DNA of 64,000 nt from DASZMX01 sp035551475 (GCA_035551475.1 DASZMX010000037.1:43173-107172); one strand, 5' to 3'; positions 35,741 to 44,712 are shown, counted from the stretch's first letter. Numbers and translations are program-made. The notes: a model not told the origin generated them from the letters alone.

Positions 35741-36196
35741 CTATTTGGAAAAACTCGCCTTGTCGTCGGCTTCCAGCCAATCGAACGTTGACGTTTTCGC
35801 CGGGTCGAGACCGAGTTTCCGACACTCGCCGTCAAAATATCCGCCCTTCTCGGGATGGCCGTGCATCGACGATTTTTCGACGCTGTCCGACCAGGCTTTG
35901 ATTTCAGCCGGCGTTTTTTTCGCGCCGTTGGCATCCAAATGTTTGGCGATTTCCTCATCGGTGGCGCCGCCTTCCAGCGCCTTGCGCACTCCCGCATAGG
36001 GAACGCCCTTCCAGTCGAGCAGGATATGATCGAGCGGACAATCGGTGTGATAATCGCCGATTTTGCCGGCGATGTCAGCGCGCGCCTTGTCGGCCATGCG
36101 CGAGAGGATGACATAACCGCCCGTGCGTTGGCGCGGACTCGTGGGAGCTTGCTTGGTGAGATCTTTGGCGGTGATGGAATTTTTGGTGGCGCTCAT
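35741..36196 (-). CDS. DUF5069 domain-containing protein
   Basis: A 151-residue cytoplasmic protein. The ATG at 36196 gives the family start, with DLTKQAPTSPRQRTGGYVIL at residues about 11-30. This is the characteristic block of DUF5069, a family common in Verrucomicrobia and Planctomycetes. It contains LDWKGVPYAGVRKALEGGAT and a C-terminal Trp/Asp-rich part. No function is known. It lies 51 bp downstream of bshA on the same strand and may be read from the same transcript. Confidence 0.85.
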   Translation of the reverse strand: MSATKNSITAKDLTKQAPTSPRQRTGGYVILSRMADKARADIAGKIGDYHTDCPLDHILLDWKGVPYAGVRKALEGGATDEEIAKHLDANGAKKTPAEIKAWSDSVEKSSMHGHPEKGGYFDGECRKLGLDPAKTSTFDWLEADDKASFSK

Positions 36197-36247
36197 ATTT
36201 GATAATTCTATCAATAATACATATTCGGCAATTCGCAAGCGACTGGG

Positions 36248-37393
36248 TTAGCCCGTGGAGATATTCAGGATGCGGCGGTAAAGGGCTTCGTATTGGGGAA
36301 CTACAACCGCGGCGGAGAAATGGGCGCGGGCCCGACCGCAGGCGGCTTCACCCAACTCCTGGCGGAACGGCGCGTCCTGGATCAGTTTTTCCAGCGCGGC
36401 GGTGAGAAGAGGGGGTTTTCCGAACGGGATGAGGAGGCCGGACTTGCCGTGCTCCACCACCTCGGGAATGCCGCCCACTTTGGTGGCGACGCTGGGACAA
36501 CCGAAATACATCAATTCCAACAGGCTCAGGCAGAAGCTCTCCGATTCGGAAGTGAAAAACCCGACGTCGGCAATTTGCAGGTAATCTTCCAGGTCAAGCG
36601 CGTTCTCCCGGACGATGACTTGCTGCTCCAGCTTGAGACGGCGCACCTCCGTCTGAAAGGGGGCGAATTTGGCGCCGGCCAGAATCAGGAGTTTGAAGGA
36701 CGACCGCGGCCGGATCCCCGCGACGGCCCGGAGCAACAGGTCTATTCGCTTGACAGGGCGAAGATTCGAAGAATGAACCAACAGGACTTCGTGGCGCAAC
36801 CCGAGTTCCCGACGCACGGCGGCGCGATTGCGGCGGGGCGGGCGCGGGGCGTAAAAATTGGGGATGACATCGATCGCGCCGCGAAAGCGCAGAACACTCC
36901 GGGTTTCCGCGCGCAGATAATCGGAGACGGCGGTGACGGCGTCGGAATGGCCGAGCGCGTGGTGAATGGCGGGCCCGTAGCCCGGATCCCGGCCAAGCAA
37001 GGTCGTGTCCGTGCCATGCAAGGTTGTGATCACGCGAGGTTGGCGCGCCGGGGGAAGCATCGCCCGCGCCAGGATCGCCGCCGTCGCGTGGGGCACGGCA
37101 TAATGCACGTGCAATATATCCAACCGATGCCGGGCGCTGACTTCCGCCATGCGCACGGAAAGCGGGAGCGTGTAGTCCGGGTGCTTAAACAGCTCGTAGT
37201 CGTTGACGGCCACAGGATGAAAATGCAGGCGCGGCGCCTGCGCGGGCAAACGAAACGGACGCTCGTAACTGATGAAATGAATTTCATGGCCGCGCCGCGC
37301 CAATTCCTCGCCGAGCGCGGTGGCCAGCACGCCGCTGCCGCCGACTGTCGGATAACAGCTAATGCCAATCCGTAATGGCCGGGCCGCGCGCAT
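36248..37393 (-). CDS. bshA: N-acetyl-alpha-D-glucosaminyl L-malate synthase BshA
   Basis: A 381-residue GT-B glycosyltransferase of family GT4. It transfers GlcNAc from UDP-GlcNAc to L-malate, the first step of bacillithiol synthesis. BshA features are visible: GISCYPTVGGSGVLATALGE at the N-terminus, HVHYAVPHA, VITTLHGTDTTLLG, NFYAPRPP, and the nucleotide-sugar block ESFCLSLLELMYFGCPSVAT. Length matches the family (about 375-385). The gene starts 2 bp after the bshB1 stop, and the shortened BshC-like gene lies just upstream, so the three are one biosynthetic unit. Confidence 0.93.
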   Translation of the reverse strand: MRAARPLRIGISCYPTVGGSGVLATALGEELARRGHEIHFISYERPFRLPAQAPRLHFHPVAVNDYELFKHPDYTLPLSVRMAEVSARHRLDILHVHYAVPHATAAILARAMLPPARQPRVITTLHGTDTTLLGRDPGYGPAIHHALGHSDAVTAVSDYLRAETRSVLRFRGAIDVIPNFYAPRPPRRNRAAVRRELGLRHEVLLVHSSNLRPVKRIDLLLRAVAGIRPRSSFKLLILAGAKFAPFQTEVRRLKLEQQVIVRENALDLEDYLQIADVGFFTSESESFCLSLLELMYFGCPSVATKVGGIPEVVEHGKSGLLIPFGKPPLLTAALEKLIQDAPFRQELGEAACGRARAHFSAAVVVPQYEALYRRILNISTG

Positions 37394-37395
37394 TT

Positions 37396-38133
37396 CTAGT
37401 ATTGGCGGGCTCCCCGCCCGAGCTGCGCCAAGGAGGTCAAAAGGGGCGGATCATTGGGAAAGAGCGCCATGGCATGGCGGACGCCGGCGCTTTCGCCGTG
37501 CAACCGCGCGCGCAGCAATTGCATGTCAATATAATTGTGAGCGCTCATTTGCGAACGGTGCGCCTGCATGGCTGCCGTCCACGCCGCCAGGACGGAAGGC
37601 GCAGAAACGTCAATTAACAAGGGCGAAAGATCACGCGGCTCCGAAGCGGCGGTCAGGGCGTAGTAAAAAAGTTGCGAAATGCGATGCGGCGCGAGGGCCC
37701 GCAGTTCCTTGACGCCGCCGTAACGCGCGATCCGCGCGGCATCCCGCGCCAGCCGGCCCAGCCGCCAATGGTCGGGATGCTGATTCTCCGCCAGACTCGG
37801 AGCCAGCACAAATTCCGGGCGCTGCACCCGGATGATCCGCGCCAGGGCGATGGCATGGGCGGCTTTCATTTCGAGGCGCGCATCGCCATCGAGCGCCAGC
37901 CACTGGAGCGAAGCGCCGAGCAAGCCCGCGGCTTTTTTGGCCTCGATTCGCCTCTGCCTGGGGGATCCATGCGTCGCCGCTTCCCCGTCGGAACAAATGA
38001 CAAAATGAGCGGCCCGCCCTACCTGGGTTTCCAGCGCCACGACGCCGCCGCAGCCCAACTCGATGTCGTCGGGGTGCGCGCCCATCACCAGAATGGGGCC
38101 GCGTTCAGTCAAGGATTTCAGTGTAGGCTTCAT
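37396..38133 (-). CDS. bshB1: bacillithiol biosynthesis deacetylase BshB1
   Basis: A 245-residue PIG-L/LmbE-type zinc deacetylase. It removes the acetyl group from GlcNAc-malate to give GlcN-malate. Metal-binding motifs are MGAHPDDIELGCGG and ENQHPDHWRLG. The open frame continues upstream to 38553, but the ATG at 38133 (MKPTLKSLTERGPILVMGAH) gives the family start; the extension only overlaps the BshC-like gene. It overlaps that gene by 29 bp and is followed at once by bshA. Confidence 0.93.
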   Translation of the reverse strand: MKPTLKSLTERGPILVMGAHPDDIELGCGGVVALETQVGRAAHFVICSDGEAATHGSPRQRRIEAKKAAGLLGASLQWLALDGDARLEMKAAHAIALARIIRVQRPEFVLAPSLAENQHPDHWRLGRLARDAARIARYGGVKELRALAPHRISQLFYYALTAASEPRDLSPLLIDVSAPSVLAAWTAAMQAHRSQMSAHNYIDMQLLRARLHGESAGVRHAMALFPNDPPLLTSLAQLGRGARQY

Positions 38134-38881
38134 CGGAACGATCGATCGGGTCACGTTTAAGAAATGTGATTTCGGGAGTTTCTTCGAGGCGCAAATAATC
38201 CTGTTCGCCCGCCCCGGACACGTAGTGAGAGCAACGGATAACCGATTGCATCCAGCGGAGCCGCGAGTCACGCGTGGGGCTGACTTGCTCGCGCGTGAAA
38301 TCGCACGCCGGCAAAGTCCGAAATGAACTGCCACCATCATGCAGATGAAAGGCCGCGCCGTCGCGCCGGGCGCGCACGATTTCATGCTCGAAGGGAACAT
38401 CCACAAAAAAATCCGCAATGTCGCACGCCTGCCGGCGAAACGCCGGGTCGCTTGAGCGCATGACTTTGATTCCCTTGAGCAAACCGAGGCGTTCGTACAT
38501 TGCCAGGCAAAAGTCGGCGACGTTCGACGCCTTGACTTCGCGAAAAATGGCAATCAATTCGTTCTCCACGTAATTGGTCAACTGAGCCGCCGTGCGCGCC
38601 TGCCATTCCGGCTCGATGCGCTTGAGGAAGAGCGGCGAGAACTTGCGTTGGATTTTATTCGCCACCGCAAAATTCAGGGGCGCGAGTTCATTGGTCTTGC
38701 GATGGCGCAGCAGCGTGCGGGTCTCGCGCGGATCATGATCGCTATCGTGAAAAAAGAAAACGATCTCACCTCCCAGCTCAGATTGAAGGCGGCGCGCCGT
38801 GATAATTTTCGACACCAAAAACCGCCGCGGAAAAAAACCGCAAGGTTGCTGGCCGAAACAAATGACCGGCAAATCGCTCAT
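38105..38881 (-). CDS. compact BshC-like protein (candidate cysteine-adding enzyme of bacillithiol synthesis)
   Basis: A 258-residue protein. It keeps the order of BshC landmarks: CFGQQPCGFF at residues 8-17 followed by KIITARRL; the acidic block FFFHDSDHDPRET at about 43-54 (compare the DHD/E motif of BshC); and SPTRDSRLRWMQ with YVSGAGEQDY at 201-229 (compare the SPN-x-LLRP and YVGGPGExxY blocks). Typical BshC proteins are about 500-540 residues, so roughly half is missing, including the C-terminal coiled-coil part. It overlaps bshB1 by 29 bp and lies within 4 bp of the symporter gene end. Context and motifs suggest it completes bacillithiol by adding cysteine, but homology is remote and unproven. 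Confidence 0.7.
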   Translation of the reverse strand: MSDLPVICFGQQPCGFFPRRFLVSKIITARRLQSELGGEIVFFFHDSDHDPRETRTLLRHRKTNELAPLNFAVANKIQRKFSPLFLKRIEPEWQARTAAQLTNYVENELIAIFREVKASNVADFCLAMYERLGLLKGIKVMRSSDPAFRRQACDIADFFVDVPFEHEIVRARRDGAAFHLHDGGSSFRTLPACDFTREQVSPTRDSRLRWMQSVIRCSHYVSGAGEQDYLRLEETPEITFLKRDPIDRSDEAYTEILD

Positions 38882-40593
38882 GCGGCCGCGCTCCCCTCGG
38901 GAAATCCGGGGCGCGCCCGGCAAAACATCTGAAAAACGCCGCTAAATAACACACAGGCTCCCACGCCAATGGGATTGTACCACAGAAAAGCCACCTTGCC
39001 GGTGAAATGGATGGCGATGACCAGAGCTTCAGCCAGCGCCGCTCCCCAAAAAACTGCGTTGCCGCCCACGCGTTTCAGAAAAAATGCGACGACAAATAAT
39101 CCCAGCGTGGGACCGTAAAAAATCGACCCAATTAAATTGACCGCCTGAATCAGGTTGTCTGCGAATTGGCAAAAGAAGGCAAAAGCGAGCGCGATCAATC
39201 CCCACAACGCGGTAAACCATTTTGAGGCCGCAACATAGTGGGCGTCGCTCTCGCTCGGACGAAACGGGCCGCGATAGAAATCCACCGTCATGGTCGCTCC
39301 CAAGGCGGTCAACTCGCCCGCGACCGAGGAAAGCCCGCCCGCAAAAATCACCGCCACCAACAAACCGATCACGCCGTGCGGAAGGTGATCCATCACAAAT
39401 GTCAGAAAGACGTAGTCGGCGTCCTTTTTGTCGGCCTTCGGATTGACCGCCACAAGGGTGGCGCCGGCCTCGGAGCGAATTTGGCGCAAGGCGTCGTCCG
39501 AGGACGCCACGGCGGCGCGCGCCGCGGTTTCGGCCGGCGGATCATGCGCATGCCGCGCCTCGAGCCAGGCGCGGAGATTTTTCTCATGGGCGGCGTGCGC
39601 GGCGTCAAATCGATTTTCGAGCGCGGCCAGCGCGTCCCCGCCGGGGCGTTGGGCGGCTTGCCGCCAGGCCACTTGATTGAAAAAAAGCGGCGGCCGCTCA
39701 AATTGATAAAACGCGAAGACGAGAGTTCCCAAAAAAAGAATGAAGACTTGCATGGGAATCTTCATCAAGCCGTTGAACACCAGCCCCAGCCGGCTTTGCC
39801 GCAATGATTTGCCGGATAGATAACGCTGGACTTGCGATTGATCGGAGCCGAAGTAGGCGAGGGCCAGAAATGTTCCCCCGATGAGTCCGCTCCAGAGCGT
39901 GTAACGGTTGTTGGGGTCCGCGGAATAATCGATGGCTTTCAGCCGCCCGGAAATTCCGGCCACGCGCACGGCGTCCATTAAAGAAACGCCCGCCGGCATT
40001 TTGGCGGCGATCACCAGGAAGGCGACGATCAAGCCGGAAAAAATCAAGAGCATTTGAAATTTCTGCGTGACGTTCACCGCCTCGTTTCCACCCGACACCG
40101 TGTAAACAATAACCAGGATGGAGCTCAGCACAATGGTCAGATTCAATGACCAGCCCATGATGCTGGCGATGATGATGGACGGGGCGTAAATGGTGAGGCC
40201 CGCGCCAAGGCCGCGCTGCACCAAAAACAGGCTCGCGCCCAGCAAACGAGTTTTGCCGTCAAAACGCTGCCCGAGAAATTCGTAAGCCGTTAAAACCTTC
40301 AGGCGGCGGAACCGCGGCAAAAACACCGCGGCGATAATCACCATCGCAATGGGCAGCCCAAAATACATTTGCACGAACCTCATCCCATCGGCATACCCCT
40401 GCCCGGGCGTGGAAAGAAACGTGATCGCGCTGGCTTGCGTCGCCATCACGGAGAGACCGATGGTGAGCCAGCCGGTTTGCGGGTCGCCGCGCACATATCT
40501 TTCGAAGCCCTGGGGGCCGCGCGTTTGCCACCAGCCGTAACCGGCAATTCCCAGCGTGGCGGCGATGAGGACCGCCCAATCCAACGCGCTCAC
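38878..40593 (-). CDS. sodium:solute symporter (SSS family)
   Basis: A transporter of about 571 residues with 13 or so membrane helices. The frame is open to 40674, but the GTG at 40593 overlaps the stop of the small membrane-protein gene (GTGA) and gives the proper first helix (SALDWAVLIAATLGIAGYGW). SSS motifs: ATQASAITFLSTPGQGYADG in helix 2, GGNEAVNVTQKFQMLLIFSG, and GLSSVAGELTALGATMTVDF with the following FYRGPF. A hydrophilic helical insert of about 80 residues (around QRPGGDALAALENRFD) sits in a loop. It probably imports a sugar-like or amino-acid-like compound with Na+. Its place between a PIG-L deacetylase and bacillithiol genes is unusual. Confidence 0.88.
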   Translation of the reverse strand: MSALDWAVLIAATLGIAGYGWWQTRGPQGFERYVRGDPQTGWLTIGLSVMATQASAITFLSTPGQGYADGMRFVQMYFGLPIAMVIIAAVFLPRFRRLKVLTAYEFLGQRFDGKTRLLGASLFLVQRGLGAGLTIYAPSIIIASIMGWSLNLTIVLSSILVIVYTVSGGNEAVNVTQKFQMLLIFSGLIVAFLVIAAKMPAGVSLMDAVRVAGISGRLKAIDYSADPNNRYTLWSGLIGGTFLALAYFGSDQSQVQRYLSGKSLRQSRLGLVFNGLMKIPMQVFILFLGTLVFAFYQFERPPLFFNQVAWRQAAQRPGGDALAALENRFDAAHAAHEKNLRAWLEARHAHDPPAETAARAAVASSDDALRQIRSEAGATLVAVNPKADKKDADYVFLTFVMDHLPHGVIGLLVAVIFAGGLSSVAGELTALGATMTVDFYRGPFRPSESDAHYVAASKWFTALWGLIALAFAFFCQFADNLIQAVNLIGSIFYGPTLGLFVVAFFLKRVGGNAVFWGAALAEALVIAIHFTGKVAFLWYNPIGVGACVLFSGVFQMFCRARPGFPEGSAAA

Positions 40594-40739
40594 TGCTCCC
40601 ACCTCGACCCCAGCGCCAGCGCCACGATATAAAATGCCAGCGCCGCCAGCAGGAATATATAAACGCCCCGCCACGACCGAAAACCCGGCACGCCGGGCGC
40701 TTCATCAGACGACTCCCCCACGGGGTCCACAGGTTTCAT
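40590..40739 (-). CDS. small single-helix membrane protein, translationally coupled
   Basis: A 49-residue product starting with ATG at 40739 inside the PIG-L stop (ATGA) and ending with a TGA at 40590-40592 inside the symporter start (GTGA). A charged N-terminus (MKPVDPVGESSDEA) precedes one hydrophobic helix (YIFLLAALAFYIVALALG) and a short basic tail. Overlaps at both ends, with no spare base, make it very likely a real gene. It may be an accessory subunit of the symporter, as small partners are known for some SSS transporters; this is inference. Confidence 0.75.
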   Translation of the reverse strand: MKPVDPVGESSDEAPGVPGFRSWRGVYIFLLAALAFYIVALALGSRWEQ

Positions 40740-43276
40740 TTGCCCAGCGAAAGGAAGTTGGCAAAGAGTCGATACGCCCCGGGAACGCCTTGCGGCAATT
40801 GACGAAAGAAGGACAAACTCGTGTAAACAAAATAGCCCTGGCCGTATGGCGCCACCAGCGTCGAGCCCCGCAACGGAGCTTCACCGGGATCGGACATCGC
40901 AAACAGCGCGGTGTAACGGTTGGTGTCCCACGAGCTGGCGAAATACGCGCCACGCTCCTGGATCCACCCGTCAAAATCAGCCGGCCCAATCTTGTTGGGA
41001 GTGGACAAAGCGGCATGGTCCGGCGCCAAAAACGTGACTTCGGCTTGCTCGTCGGTGACGCGCAACTGCGGGGCCGGCCCTTGAATTGACAACGGATACG
41101 GCCCCAACGTCTCCGTCTTCAAGCCATTGGGCCGGTTATACTGCTCAATCAGCGTTCCACCCTGCGCGACGTAGGCAAACAGGTTGGTGATATTTTCCTT
41201 GAGATCACTGCGCTGATTGAAGGCGCGCACGCCCGTCACCACCGCATCGAAATTCGTCAGGCGTTCCAGCCGCAGATCAGCGCTGGTCAACGTCGTCACC
41301 GCATAGCCCAGTTGCTCCAGGGCCGCGACCGTGTCATCGCCCGCGCCGGGAAGGTAACCAGCCTTTTTGCCGCGCGCCGCAACTTCGAGGCTTAACGCCC
41401 GCGTCTGCGCCTTGGGCTGCAACAACATGATCGGCAAATGCGCGTAATCAATCACCACGCGCCGATTTTCGTAACGGCGGCCGTTGACCTCCGCGCTCGC
41501 CGTGAGCCGGGCGCTTGCGGCGCCATGAGGGGCCGTCACCGCAAAGACCGCCTCCACGCGATCGCCGGTTTTTGTCAAATGAATACTCTTCCAGGCGGGC
41601 GTAATCTTCCAACCCTCCCCGCCCTCCGGCGCCGTGATGCTCAAAACCGCGGTTTGGTCCGGCCGCGCCGCCCGCGCCTCCACTTTCACCAGGCGCGTCG
41701 CTCCTGGCGCGAACAGCAGCACGTTGGCGCCGAATTCGAGCGACACAGGCGGCACGATTTCCAATTTCCGCGCCCGCCCCGCCTTCACGCCGGACACTCC
41801 GAATTTCGGTTCGTCGGGTATGACGATTTTTTGGCCGGCAATTTCAAAAACATAATCCACGGGAAACGCTGGCGGATTCTCCGGCCGGCCGATCAGTTTG
41901 GGGTCGTCCACCCGCGACATGCCAGTCGTGCCCTCCTCGCGGAGCCAATAGGGTTGGGTCAACGCCGCATCCGCCGGAACGGTCAACGAGATCTCCTTCG
42001 CCGCGGTTTGGCCGGTCGTCAACATTTCCGCGCCAACGACCGCGCGCTTGGGATAACGCAGAAGCGTTTCCAGCCATTTCACGGGCGTGGCGCCGTGGAG
42101 CGTGACTGTCGCTTGAAATTGCGCCGATTCGCCCGGAACCAACTCAGGTTCAGCAGAGGTGGTGGCCACGGTGAGGCCCAGGCAGGCTTGCAAGATGCGG
42201 TCCAGTTGCATCCGCTTATCATCAATCACTGGATCGGACGCCAGCGCCGCCAATTTCGCGCGGATCGCCAGCAATGCCGGCACACTGGCGCCGGGATTAT
42301 TCGTGTCAAAACCAGCCAGCGCCGTTTCCGTTAACGATCCGATTTCGGCTCCTTTCGGATAACGGGCCCACGAAGTGTCCACGCCATCCATGAAATCCTT
42401 GTCGGCCGGAGCGCCGCCCATGAGCATGAAGGATTGCTCATTGGGCCCCCCGCGGCCGCCGCCGCCGAAATTGCCAAAACCCTGCGTGACATGCTTGGCG
42501 CGGCTGCGTCCAGCAATGGAAGCAAAGCTCTCGCCCGTCACCGCGTCACTTCCGCCAATGTCCACCTTGACGACGGAGCCCGGCAAACCTTGCGTGCCGC
42601 CAAAACCATTCCAGACCACGCGCTTGGGCTGCCACGGCTGCAAGCCTTCGGCGAATTGCTCGGGAAAAGCATTGGTGTCGCCCGCGAGCTTGAAAGCCTC
42701 GACCCCAAGAATCCCCGACGCCGTGTGATGACCATGGCCGCCGCTGCCGGGGGGAACCGGGAACCGGGTGATGATTACGTCCGGTCGAAATTCCCGGATC
42801 ACGCGCACAATATCGGCGAGGATTTCCTGGCGATTCCAAAAACGCAGTGTCTCTTCGGGCGTTTTGGAAAAACCGAAATCCACCGCGCGGCTGAAAAACT
42901 GCCGGCCCCCGTCCACCTCGCGCGCGGCCAGCAATTCGTGCGTTCGCGCCACGCCAAGTTTTTCGCCAAATTCCGGGCCAATTTCATTTTGCCCGCCATC
43001 GCCGCGCGTCAAGGAAAGATAACCCACACGGTAATGCCGGCCCCGAGCCAGATAAGCGATCAATTGCGTGTTTTCATCGTCCGGATGCGCGGCAATGTGC
43101 AGCACGCTTCCGACCGTCGCGAAGCCGCGCAATTCGTCCAGAATGGCCGGCCCGGAGGTCAAGGCCGGGGCCGCCCCCGCCTGCGGGGTGACAAGAACAA
43201 GGGCAGCCAGACAGGCCGCACCCAGAGCTCGCGCCGCGAAGATGGGCGATGGACGTCGGAAGCCAGGCGATTGCAT
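40736..43276 (-). CDS. secreted PIG-L family deacetylase with C-terminal ThuA/amidotransferase-like region
   Basis: An 846-residue exported protein with a signal peptide (about residues 15-36, ending AGAAP). The PIG-L domain (about 50-300) has the zinc motif IAAHPDDENTQLIAYLARG, plus TRGDGGQNEIGPE and GGHGHHTASG. A central Ig-like/beta region follows. Residues about 640-840 look like a flavodoxin or glutamine-amidotransferase-type domain (VVTGVRAFNQRSDLKENITN, ending with YTSLSFFRQLPQGVPGAYRL). Such proteins are common in Verrucomicrobia and Gemmatimonadetes, but the substrate is not known; N-acetylated sugars are likely. It is coupled at both ends (DUF2911 upstream as TAATG, small membrane protein downstream as ATGA). 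Confidence 0.88.
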   Translation of the reverse strand: MQSPGFRRPSPIFAARALGAACLAALVLVTPQAGAAPALTSGPAILDELRGFATVGSVLHIAAHPDDENTQLIAYLARGRHYRVGYLSLTRGDGGQNEIGPEFGEKLGVARTHELLAAREVDGGRQFFSRAVDFGFSKTPEETLRFWNRQEILADIVRVIREFRPDVIITRFPVPPGSGGHGHHTASGILGVEAFKLAGDTNAFPEQFAEGLQPWQPKRVVWNGFGGTQGLPGSVVKVDIGGSDAVTGESFASIAGRSRAKHVTQGFGNFGGGGRGGPNEQSFMLMGGAPADKDFMDGVDTSWARYPKGAEIGSLTETALAGFDTNNPGASVPALLAIRAKLAALASDPVIDDKRMQLDRILQACLGLTVATTSAEPELVPGESAQFQATVTLHGATPVKWLETLLRYPKRAVVGAEMLTTGQTAAKEISLTVPADAALTQPYWLREEGTTGMSRVDDPKLIGRPENPPAFPVDYVFEIAGQKIVIPDEPKFGVSGVKAGRARKLEIVPPVSLEFGANVLLFAPGATRLVKVEARAARPDQTAVLSITAPEGGEGWKITPAWKSIHLTKTGDRVEAVFAVTAPHGAASARLTASAEVNGRRYENRRVVIDYAHLPIMLLQPKAQTRALSLEVAARGKKAGYLPGAGDDTVAALEQLGYAVTTLTSADLRLERLTNFDAVVTGVRAFNQRSDLKENITNLFAYVAQGGTLIEQYNRPNGLKTETLGPYPLSIQGPAPQLRVTDEQAEVTFLAPDHAALSTPNKIGPADFDGWIQERGAYFASSWDTNRYTALFAMSDPGEAPLRGSTLVAPYGQGYFVYTSLSFFRQLPQGVPGAYRLFANFLSLGK

Positions 43277-44133
43277 TATTGCAGGCTGGCGATCAGGTCG
43301 TCGTTCAACTTGACGTAACCGGGATCGTGCGCCGCCACGGCCAGTTCGCTGGAGCGCTTGGCGGCCGCGATCGCGCCGGGTTTGTCTCCCAGTCTCGCGA
43401 GAATCTTCGCTTTCAAATGAACGATGTAATGCGCCTCACGCTCTTTGATGGCGGCATCGACCCATTTGGATGCTTTTTGCAAATCCTGGCCGTGATCGTA
43501 ATAGAACTGCGCGGCCTGATAATATGGCTTCTTATCGCCCTCGGCGGCCATGGCGGTTTCGATTTGCGGAACCAGCTTGGTCGCGACGTCCATTTCGAGC
43601 CTGATCGGAACCACGGTCTTGTCCCAAATCAAATTAAGCATCGCCGAATCGTCCCGCAGATGGTTGATGTCAATTAAAAAGGACTCGACCGGAAAGCCCA
43701 AATCAATCGGCGTGGCCTTAAACCGTGCGACATCTTTTTTCTCATCGTATTGAAAAGCTCCCCATTGATCAGCGCCTTTGTTGATGATGATCGTCCAGTC
43801 CGATTCTCCGGGAATCGTGAAGAGCGCGTAAGTGCCCGCCTCGATTTGAGTGCCATTCATTTTCACCGGCCCGCTTAAGATCAGCTTGGTCGCGGCATTG
43901 GCGCCTGTGCGCCAGACCTGCCCGTAGGGAATGAGGCCGCCAAAAATCTGCCGCCCTTTGACGCTCGGACGCGAGTAATCGATTTCGATGTCGGTCAGGC
44001 CCACCCGTTGTTTCAAAGTGCAGGCCGGGCTGGGGGCCGGAAATTCGAGCTTGGGAGCTTGCGCATGAAGATTCAGCGCGAGGCCCAGCGCCATTACGGT
44101 CAAGGTTGTGGGGACAATGGTTCTCAATTTCAT
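43276..44133 (-). CDS. secreted DUF2911 protein with C-terminal helical repeat
   Basis: A 285-residue protein. The ATG at 44133 is used, although an in-frame TTG lies two codons upstream. A signal peptide ends near LNLHAQ. The DUF2911 domain (about 30-185) has LTDIEIDYSRPSVKGRQIFG and VPYGQVWRTGANAATKLILS-type blocks. The C-terminal 95 residues form TPR-like helices (AAQFYYDHGQDLQKASKWVD). DUF2911 has no assigned function. Its stop overlaps the PIG-L start by one base, and another DUF2911 gene lies 12 bp upstream. Confidence 0.85.
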   Translation of the reverse strand: MKLRTIVPTTLTVMALGLALNLHAQAPKLEFPAPSPACTLKQRVGLTDIEIDYSRPSVKGRQIFGGLIPYGQVWRTGANAATKLILSGPVKMNGTQIEAGTYALFTIPGESDWTIIINKGADQWGAFQYDEKKDVARFKATPIDLGFPVESFLIDINHLRDDSAMLNLIWDKTVVPIRLEMDVATKLVPQIETAMAAEGDKKPYYQAAQFYYDHGQDLQKASKWVDAAIKEREAHYIVHLKAKILARLGDKPGAIAAAKRSSELAVAAHDPGYVKLNDDLIASLQ

Positions 44134-44145
44134 AGGCAAGCGATG

Positions 44146-44712
44146 CTATTTCTGCACGGTGAATGCAACTGAATACTTTGTGTTTTCCCAACTGATTTCT
44201 ATGACTCCGCCCTCATCTTTCTTGGCCACTTTGACGGTCAATTGATCCACCGGCGCGGTAAGATCCTCCTTGGCGGCGTCCACGCGCGCCAAGTCATTTT
44301 GTTCGTCCACGGGAATACCCCACCCTCCGAGCGCCTTGGAAAACGCCAGTTTGGAGGCGCCGCTTTCCTCCGGGATAAAATACAGCGTGTAAGCGCCGGC
44401 GGGAATTGTCGTGGCGCCAATGATGAGGGGCTTTTGCGTGGTCAAAAGGGTGGCTTCGTCGGCGCCAAACCGCCACGCCTTGCCGTAAGGGACGACGCCT
44501 CCCCAAATCTTGCGCGGCGCCCCCGTGCGTGGATCTTTCGTGAACGGTCGGCCATAGGTAATGGTGACGCGATCGCGCGCGATGACCGCGCTGGTCGTCT
44601 CATGCGGACTTTTGCCGCCAGTCGAGGCGACGCGTGTGGGCTGCTGCGCCATCACCGACCAACCACCACAAATCAAACCAGCGCTCAACAGGGCCACGAC
44701 AAATCTTTTCAT
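44146..44712 (-). CDS. secreted DUF2911 protein
   Basis: A 188-residue protein with a signal peptide ending near SVMAQ. It is a single DUF2911 domain with DRVTITYGRPFTKDPRTGAP, IWGGVVPYGKAWRFGADEAT and a C-terminal strand EISWENTKYSVAF. An ATG two codons upstream (44718) is equally possible; ATGAAA is preferred because it aligns with the paralogue downstream. This is the first gene of the overlapping minus-strand operon that ends with bshA. I see no consensus promoter in the 200 bp before it. Confidence 0.87.
   Translation of the reverse strand: MKRFVVALLSAGLICGGWSVMAQQPTRVASTGGKSPHETTSAVIARDRVTITYGRPFTKDPRTGAPRKIWGGVVPYGKAWRFGADEATLLTTQKPLIIGATTIPAGAYTLYFIPEESGASKLAFSKALGGWGIPVDEQNDLARVDAAKEDLTAPVDQLTVKVAKKDEGGVIEISWENTKYSVAFTVQK

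Noticed and set aside
36293..37375. Plus-strand frame of 360 codons
   Set aside because: Exact antisense of bshA, which is unambiguous.
38134..38553. Extended N-terminus of the BshB1 frame
   Set aside because: Lies wholly inside the BshC-like gene in another frame and has no deacetylase character.
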